Source: a virus
Virus record (IMG/VR): IMGVR_UViG_3300006927_000036
Span: 1-32,969 of that record
Strand: one strand, 5' to 3'
DNA length: 32,969 bases
The notes beneath the pieces are model-generated. The model saw only the letters and a program-made list of their open reading frames with translations, was not told the origin of the DNA and did no database searches. The first letter of the stretch is position 1. Each line of letters begins with the position of its first letter. Shown piece after piece: positions 28,021 through 32,969 of this stretch. Position numbers and translations under genes: made by a program.

Positions 28021-29061
28021 ATGACGACACAGAATTACGACACAACAGCAGAACGGGTAGGCAAGCTAAAGGGTTCAATCCTCAAGCATGCAATCCCCCG
28101 AGAAGTACTGGGAATCACCGGTACACAACACAAGATGGGCAAGAACCAGTCGGAGACGGTAGTCTTCAGACGCTGGCTTCCGTATGGAGGCGCTACTACT
28201 AGCGCGGCCACCATCAACGCCTGGGTAGTAGATGAGAACGCGCATCTGACATCAGAGGGCGTAACACCTGATGCCGATACGATCACTCCCCAGGACATCA
28301 CGGTCACTCTGAATCAGTACAGCTGCCTGTACATGTATACGGATAAGACCGCAGACCTGTACGAGGACGATGTTCCGGCGGCTATGAAGAAGCAGACTGG
28401 CCAGAGAATGGGCTTAGTCCGTGAGAAGATCCGGTATGGCACGCTGAAGGGTGGAACGAATCTGTTCTACGCTGGCGGCACTACCAGGGGCACGGTTGAT
28501 GAGACAGTATCTCTTGGCTTGCTGAGAAAGATCTCCCGAAGCCTATTGAGCAACAGGGCAGATCTGATCACCCAGATCCTCACGCCGTCACCAAACTACA
28601 ACACCGCCTCTGTAGAAGCAGGGTTCTTGGTGTTCTGTCACACTGACTGTGAGAATGACATTCGTGAGTTGCCAGGGTTCATTGAGTGCGCTTCGTATGG
28701 TACTCGCAAGGTAATGCACGAGATGGAGCTTGGGGCCTGTGATCGATACAGGTTCATCATATCTCCTGAATTGTCAGAGATCGCAGACTCCGGAGCGGCT
28801 GTAGGCTCTACCGGACTTCTGTCTACCACTGGAACGAGCATCGACGTATACCCGATGATCGTGGTGGCTGAAGATGCCTGGGGAGACGTTGCTCTACGGG
28901 GCCTCAACTCCTTCAATGTGACTCACATCCCACACACCACCAAAGATAAGAATGACCCACACGGTCAGCGCGGCTATGTCGGCGCGATCTTCTGGTGCGC
29001 TCCATTTATCCAGAACGATGGATGGATGGCTGTAGCAGAGTGTGGAGTCACTTCTCTTTAA
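28021..29061 (+). CDS. Major capsid protein (N4-gp56 family)
   Basis: 346 residues. The opening TERVGKLKGSILKHAIPREV, then NQSETVVFRRWLPYGGATT and QDITVTLNQYSCLYMYTDKT match the N4-gp56-type capsid proteins, an HK97-fold branch. The E-loop, spine helix and A-domain strands (REKIRYGTLKGGTNLFYAGG) are in the usual order. ATG at 28021 follows CGAGGAAATGTC in a structured leader. A terminator follows. The scaffold is directly upstream. Confidence 0.9.
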   Translation: MTTQNYDTTAERVGKLKGSILKHAIPREVLGITGTQHKMGKNQSETVVFRRWLPYGGATTSAATINAWVVDENAHLTSEGVTPDADTITPQDITVTLNQYSCLYMYTDKTADLYEDDVPAAMKKQTGQRMGLVREKIRYGTLKGGTNLFYAGGTTRGTVDETVSLGLLRKISRSLLSNRADLITQILTPSPNYNTASVEAGFLVFCHTDCENDIRELPGFIECASYGTRKVMHEMELGACDRYRFIISPELSEIADSGAAVGSTGLLSTTGTSIDVYPMIVVAEDAWGDVALRGLNSFNVTHIPHTTKDKNDPHGQRGYVGAIFWCAPFIQNDGWMAVAECGVTSL

Positions 29062-29084
29062 TCAACGACTTAGAGTGACCCTAA

Positions 29085-29107
29085 GCCTCGCCCAGTGCGG
29101 GGCTTTT
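29085..29107 (+). terminator. Intrinsic terminator after the capsid gene
   Basis: GCCTCGC-CCAGT-GCGGGGC, extended by AA/TT to nine pairs, then TTTT. It is within a larger nested inverted repeat (TTAGAGT at 29070 with ACTCTAA at 29144). Confidence 0.75.
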
Positions 29108-29163
29108 GGGTGAAAGCTGCCCAAACAGGGTGACTACGGCCTAACTCTAAACAGGAGAAATTT

Positions 29164-29634
29164 ATGCCGCAAGCAAACGATATAAGAGGAGCCACAATGT
29201 GCTTCTCAAAAGCTGGCCTTACCGCCGGAACGACTTCCACGATCACCACGACTGTAGCAGTAGCAGGCGCTATTGCTGGCAAGATGGCTACGGCGTATGC
29301 CGTTCAGACCAACACTGCCCCAGGCACGACTGACTACAATGGCGATACCTTCACCACTATTGGTGATGACAAAGGTTGTGTCTTTGTGGCGAGTATCATC
29401 GCTGCTGGAACCATCGCGTTCCATCAAGGTGCGCTCCAGTCTCTGGATGCTGCTGGTGCATTCAAAATCGCGCCATCCTTCCCGTGGGTTGACCTTGAGA
29501 CGTATCTGCCATTTGGATACATCATCATCAAGAACAACTCCGGATCGGACTTCGATTTCGGGTCCACGACATGGAGTACTTACGAGACTATGGTGGATAT
29601 TTCCACCCTGCCATTACGTCCGCAGGAATCGTAA
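29164..29634 (+). CDS. Probable decoration or head protein
   Basis: 156 residues, beta-rich with Thr/Gly/Ala bias (TSTITTTVAVAGAIAGKMAT, CVFVASIIAAGTIAFHQGAL) and ending FGYIIIKNNSGSDFDFGSTT. Starts at ATG 29164 behind AACAGGAGAAATT. Position right after the capsid is typical of decoration proteins. No family is assigned. Confidence 0.62.
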   Translation: MPQANDIRGATMCFSKAGLTAGTTSTITTTVAVAGAIAGKMATAYAVQTNTAPGTTDYNGDTFTTIGDDKGCVFVASIIAAGTIAFHQGALQSLDAAGAFKIAPSFPWVDLETYLPFGYIIIKNNSGSDFDFGSTTWSTYETMVDISTLPLRPQES

Positions 29635-29654
29635 GCAAGAAGAACCCTTGAGTT

Positions 29655-29676
29655 GAGGGGGCTTCGGTCCCCTCTT
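29655..29676 (+). terminator. Hairpin with UUCG loop between head genes
   Basis: GAGGGGGC-TTCG-GTCCCCTC, eight pairs with one G.U, then TT only. Strong stem, weak U-tract; may terminate partly or stabilise the upstream message. Confidence 0.55.
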
Positions 29677-29709
29677 CCAAGAATCTCGCACTAACACAGG
29701 AAACTAACA

Positions 29710-30573
29710 ATGAGATTATGGGAAAAGGTACGGAACTTAAAGATTGCTAATACGCTTCGTCTGGGTAAGAACTCAGCGATCAAGACAGACAACGCTGATG
29801 GGACAGAGTCAACCATCGCCTTAACGACCCTAGAGTCAGACCAGAGGGAGACCAGACAGGAGACCCGCTTCGAGGTCTTCGATGACTTCCTTGATGCTGC
29901 TATTGACACCACGAACAACTGGATCGTGTTTGAGGGATCAGATGGTGACGCGACAGTCGGCGTGACGATCACCGCGCCAGAAGGTGCGATCAACATGGGA
30001 TCTGGCGGAACTGGTGGCGCAGATGACAAGTCTGTGCTGGGCCTTATCCTGCTGGCGAAAGGTTCACTGGTCAGTCTCGGCAAGACGATTGTTGAATATC
30101 GTGTGTCGTTTGACCAGATAACAGGTACTAGCTGGGGCTTTGGCCTTGGTGATGTGTTACCAAACTCCACAGAGGTTGCCAACTATAAGGTGAACTCTGG
30201 TACGGTTACTGATGACGCAGGGGTCACTAACGGTATCGCCATTATGTTCTCCACTGACGCGACAGCGACTACGTTGTTTCAGGCGGTATCCACGAATGCT
30301 GGCACTGTGGGCAATTCCGCCGCAGAGGAAACACTGGTTGTTGGGCCGACAGCAAACACCTATGACATATTGCGGATTGAGGTTGATGCGAATGGTGATG
30401 CTAGGTTCTACATCAACGGCGTATTGAGACTGACGCGGCTGACTGCGGTTGCAACGACCTCATTGCTGATCCCTTATGTCTGGGGCGATAGCGGCGATGA
30501 TGCTGATATTGCTACGGTTGTGACCACTGACTACATCAGGTTCTCAGGGGCGCGTCCGTCAAGTAATGCGTAG
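29710..30573 (+). CDS. Probable head fibre or decoration protein (lectin-like fold)
   Basis: 287 residues of beta-strand alternation. DILRIEVDANGDARFYINGV and later TTSLLIPYVWGDSGDDA resemble concanavalin-like jelly-roll domains in phage surface proteins. The N-terminus is short and helical (LWEKVRNLKIANTLRLG). It starts at ATG 29710 behind CACAGGAAACTAAC. A terminator follows. Surface role inferred from fold and location. Confidence 0.6.
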   Translation: MRLWEKVRNLKIANTLRLGKNSAIKTDNADGTESTIALTTLESDQRETRQETRFEVFDDFLDAAIDTTNNWIVFEGSDGDATVGVTITAPEGAINMGSGGTGGADDKSVLGLILLAKGSLVSLGKTIVEYRVSFDQITGTSWGFGLGDVLPNSTEVANYKVNSGTVTDDAGVTNGIAIMFSTDATATTLFQAVSTNAGTVGNSAAEETLVVGPTANTYDILRIEVDANGDARFYINGVLRLTRLTAVATTSLLIPYVWGDSGDDADIATVVTTDYIRFSGARPSSNA

Positions 30574-30578
30574 CCATT

Positions 30579-30599
30579 AGCCCCTTCGGGGGCTTTTTT
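30579..30599 (+). terminator. Intrinsic terminator
   Basis: AGCCCC-TTCG-GGGGCT then six T in all. Canonical stem, UUCG loop and U-tract after the lectin-like gene. Confidence 0.88.
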
Positions 30600-30623
30600 A
30601 AACGAAGGAGAGGAAGGTAGAAG

Positions 30624-31220
30624 ATGACTAAGTCTAAGAGTCCAACGACTTTCGAGCTTAACAAAACGCTCAATGACCATATCGAGAAGACCGATGCCAA
30701 CATGGCCGCGATTCTCGAGAAGTTAACGGGTATGGATGCAAAGGATCGGCCAGCTGTCATGACGAAGACGACAGAGGCCGAGGTTCCGAATCAGACAACC
30801 CTGATGACAATCGGTGGTACTGAGGATACTCCGGAGCTGATTACTGAAAACTTGCCGGACATTGACTCCCAGGCATTTGCTGACAAGGCGAAGCTGGAGG
30901 AGTTCAATCACGAGCCGGTGGTTATCAGGGTCCATGACACTGCTGAGAAGCAGGCTGATCGGGCCTTTATTGTCTCGGTCAATGGTCAGAAAGAGACCTT
31001 TATCCGTGGCCAGCTCAAGACAGTGGCGAGATATTTCGTTGAGGCGCTGACTCGGGCGAAGCCGGTTCATTATGAGAACCAGCCGTTCACTGACGGAGAT
31101 GGGGCCAGATCTGTGCGCTATGTTGCTCACAGGGGCCTGCGCTATCCGTTTGAGGTAGTCGAGGACCGTAACCCCAGAGGGAAGGCGTGGCTGGCCGAGT
31201 GTCTTGCAGCGCCGTCCTAA
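30624..31220 (+). CDS. Hypothetical protein between head and adaptor genes
   Basis: 198 residues. Residues 1-45 form a heptad-like helix (FELNKTLNDHIEKTDANMAA). The C-terminal part (about 85-190) is a mixed fold with VIRVHDTAEKQADRAFIVSV and RYVAHRGLRYPFEVVEDRNP. Not identified. ATG is behind AAGGAGAGGAAGG. Position suggests a virion or assembly protein. Confidence 0.6.
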   Translation: MTKSKSPTTFELNKTLNDHIEKTDANMAAILEKLTGMDAKDRPAVMTKTTEAEVPNQTTLMTIGGTEDTPELITENLPDIDSQAFADKAKLEEFNHEPVVIRVHDTAEKQADRAFIVSVNGQKETFIRGQLKTVARYFVEALTRAKPVHYENQPFTDGDGARSVRYVAHRGLRYPFEVVEDRNPRGKAWLAECLAAPS

Positions 31221-31233
31221 GTAAAGGAGATGC

Positions 31234-31968
31234 ATGACTTATTTGGAACTATGTCAGGCCTTATGTTTGGAGGCGGATCTCCCTGGCGGGGGCACGGTCC
31301 CTACGGCGGTAACCGGTCAGGCCGGCGAATTACAGCGGATGGTGACATGGATAACGAATGCTTATGTCGAGATCCAGAATAGGCACGGCTACGCTTGGAG
31401 ATGGTTAAGGAACGAGTTTGAGATAGCCACTGTCGCATCTACTTACAGGTACGCCTGGGATGATGCGGCTGTCACTGATATTACTGGTGGTAACGAAGGT
31501 GCAGGATCTGCTCTCACGACCTTTAACAGCTGGGATGTTAATGACCGCATAGATCCGCCCAAGATATATCTGACATCAGGCGGTGTTGGTACAGAGAACT
31601 GGATGATCTATGTGCCATGGGAATGGTTCCGGAACATCTACGAGATCGGTACTCAGTCTGACGGCTATCCCTCTCATGTCTCGGTGGACCCTCAGAACAA
31701 TCTAGTGATCGGCCCAGCGCCAGATGCTGTGTATACGATCACAGGTCTGTTCCAGGGCGGGGCGCAGGTATTAGCGGCGAATAGTGATACTCCGGTCTTG
31801 CCGGTCCAGTACCATCAGCTCATTGTCTATAAGGCTTTAGAGAAGTACGCCTATTTCGAGTCAGATCAAGCGACATTGAACAGAGCCAGGGTAGAAGGCT
31901 CTAGGCTAATGCGTCAGCTAGAGGGAGATCAGCTTCAGCCTATGCGGGTCAGAGGCCCGATGGCATGA
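31234..31968 (+). CDS. Head-tail adaptor / tail-stopper protein (gp4-like)
   Basis: 244 residues. ITNAYVEIQNRHGYAWRWLR near 50 and YHQLIVYKALEKYAYFESDQ near 190 form the pattern of P22 gp4-like adaptors, with a helical bundle and a beta insert. It attaches to the portal ring to extend the DNA channel. ATG is behind AAAGGAGATGC. Its TGA overlaps the next gene as ATGA. Confidence 0.78.
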   Translation: MTYLELCQALCLEADLPGGGTVPTAVTGQAGELQRMVTWITNAYVEIQNRHGYAWRWLRNEFEIATVASTYRYAWDDAAVTDITGGNEGAGSALTTFNSWDVNDRIDPPKIYLTSGGVGTENWMIYVPWEWFRNIYEIGTQSDGYPSHVSVDPQNNLVIGPAPDAVYTITGLFQGGAQVLAANSDTPVLPVQYHQLIVYKALEKYAYFESDQATLNRARVEGSRLMRQLEGDQLQPMRVRGPMA

Positions 31969-32969
31969 ATGCATTATTCAAACTCCCCCCACTGCCTGCC
32001 GTCCGAAGAGATTACCTTGATTTTGAGAAAGGTGTTGATGAGGTTACTCCGAAATGGAAGGCCAAGCCTGGGTCACTGCAGAGTGCCTCTAATTTCGAGA
32101 TAGGCCTAGACGGCGGCTATGTTGATATTGAGGGATATGAGCGGTTTGACGGCCAGACTGCCCCATCAGCGGCCACATACATACTTTTAGATGTAACAAT
32201 CACAGGTTCCTTCAATGGTGGAGACACGGTCACAGGAGCCGACACAGGCGCTACAGGCGTGATTGTGGCGGGAGGGGTGGTAACGAGTGGGGCGCAGGAC
32301 TATCTCATCCTGACGAAGACCACAGGCACATTCAGCAATGCTTCAGAGAACCTTACAGTCTCCGCTGTTATCCAGGGGAATACGGACGCTGTTGGCATCC
32401 CCAATGGCGCTTCGACGCAAAACCTACAGGCCCAGTACAAAAACCTAGCGGCGGATGTGTACAGGTCAGACATCACGGTGGTCCCTGGAACCGGAGACAT
32501 GCTCGGCGTGTGGGTGTTCAACGACATCGTATACGCATTCAGGAATGCTGTTGGCGGCGCTACTGCCGCGATATACAAATCAACTGCATCTGGCTGGGCT
32601 GCCGTTGCTCTGGGCAAAGAGCTATCTTTCACCTCCGGATCTACGGCGATTGCAGAATCAGATGTTATTACCGGTCTAACTGGAGGAGCTACTGCGACGA
32701 TCACCAGGGTAATGGTTGAATCAGGATCGTGGGCTGGTGGTGACGCGGCAGGGAGACTTATCTTTGCCAGTCAAACAGGAACATTCCAGTCAGAAGGGAT
32801 AGAGGTATCTGGTGGCGGGGATCTGGCTACTATCGCTGGAGACAGCTCGGCCATCACGTTAAGCCCTTCTGGAGACTATGAGTTTGTGAACTCCAACTTC
32901 GGTAGCGGGTATCGGATGTACGGGGTTGATGGGGTTAATAGAGGATTCGAGTTTGACGGCACGGTGTTC
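31965..32969 (+). CDS. Large beta-repeat tail protein, N-terminal 335 residues (runs off the right edge)
   Basis: An open frame from ATG 31965 (ATGA overlap) to the end of the window without a stop. It begins MNALFKLPPLPAVRRDYLDF, then SASNFEIGLDGGYVDIEGY. Two copies of a Gly/Thr-rich beta module appear (GSFNGGDTVTGADTGATGVI near 80 and GSTAIAESDVITGLTGGATA near 215). This looks like the large tail protein that follows adaptors in short-tailed phages. The missing C-terminus prevents a firmer call. Confidence 0.75.
   Translation, partial: MNALFKLPPLPAVRRDYLDFEKGVDEVTPKWKAKPGSLQSASNFEIGLDGGYVDIEGYERFDGQTAPSAATYILLDVTITGSFNGGDTVTGADTGATGVIVAGGVVTSGAQDYLILTKTTGTFSNASENLTVSAVIQGNTDAVGIPNGASTQNLQAQYKNLAADVYRSDITVVPGTGDMLGVWVFNDIVYAFRNAVGGATAAIYKSTASGWAAVALGKELSFTSGSTAIAESDVITGLTGGATATITRVMVESGSWAGGDAAGRLIFASQTGTFQSEGIEVSGGGDLATIAGDSSAITLSPSGDYEFVNSNFGSGYRMYGVDGVNRGFEFDGTVF

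Overview
The window is a continuous piece of a tailed-phage genome, cut at both ends. Structural genes point to a short-tailed (podovirus-like) virion: large terminase, a long P22-like portal, scaffold, an N4-gp56-type major capsid protein and a gp4-like head-tail adaptor. NinB, NinG and an ERF annealing protein point to a proteobacterial host, which is inference. No integrase, excisionase, tRNA gene, insertion sequence or CRISPR array was seen, so lifestyle cannot be decided here.

Layout. (1) 1-3687, leftward: a recombination operon (ERF annealing protein, two small proteins, PD-(D/E)XK exonuclease, an HNH protein with a C-terminal membrane segment, a coiled-coil protein, and the first codons of SSB), read from a sigma70-like promoter at 3722-3750. 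(2) 3842-8749, rightward: HTH protein, replication-initiator-like protein carrying repeats inside its gene, primase-helicase, a cassette-like gene bracketed by an 18-base direct repeat, a small protein, ninB, ninG. (3) 8750-9184: a convergent intergenic region with palindromic repeats and terminator candidates. (4) 9185-15729, leftward: two PAPS-reductase-like proteins, a MoxR-like AAA+ ATPase, a DUF3150-like protein, a metallopeptidase/VWA protein and three small proteins. (5) 15886-17617, rightward: DUF5675-like protein, 3-TM holin and a two-domain small terminase. (6) 17618-18263: mostly non-coding, ending in six copies of TGTGAGTTCACA. (7) 18264-21436: a chain of coupled small genes plus a ParB-methyltransferase fusion. 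(8) 21429-32969: terminase, portal, scaffold, capsid, decoration, head and tail genes.

The outstanding feature is in region 4. Four of its intercistronic gaps fold, on the transcribed (minus) strand, as hammerhead self-cleaving ribozymes: 14713-14767 (type I, GUC cleavage site), 13600-13651 (type III), 12408-12465 (type I) and 9986-10043 (type I, with the gene's stop codon inside the catalytic core). All four have the CUGANGA and GAA core strands and the A15.1-U16.1 pair. The two most alike differ by compensatory changes in stem I and by the one core base that is free to vary. Together they would cut one polycistronic RNA into separate PAPS-1, PAPS-2, AAA+, DUF3150-VWA and small-gene messages.

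Most genes within each operon overlap by four bases (ATGA or TTGA), implying translational coupling; the ribozymes occupy the places where that coupling is broken. All function calls come from reading motifs by eye; no database search was run.
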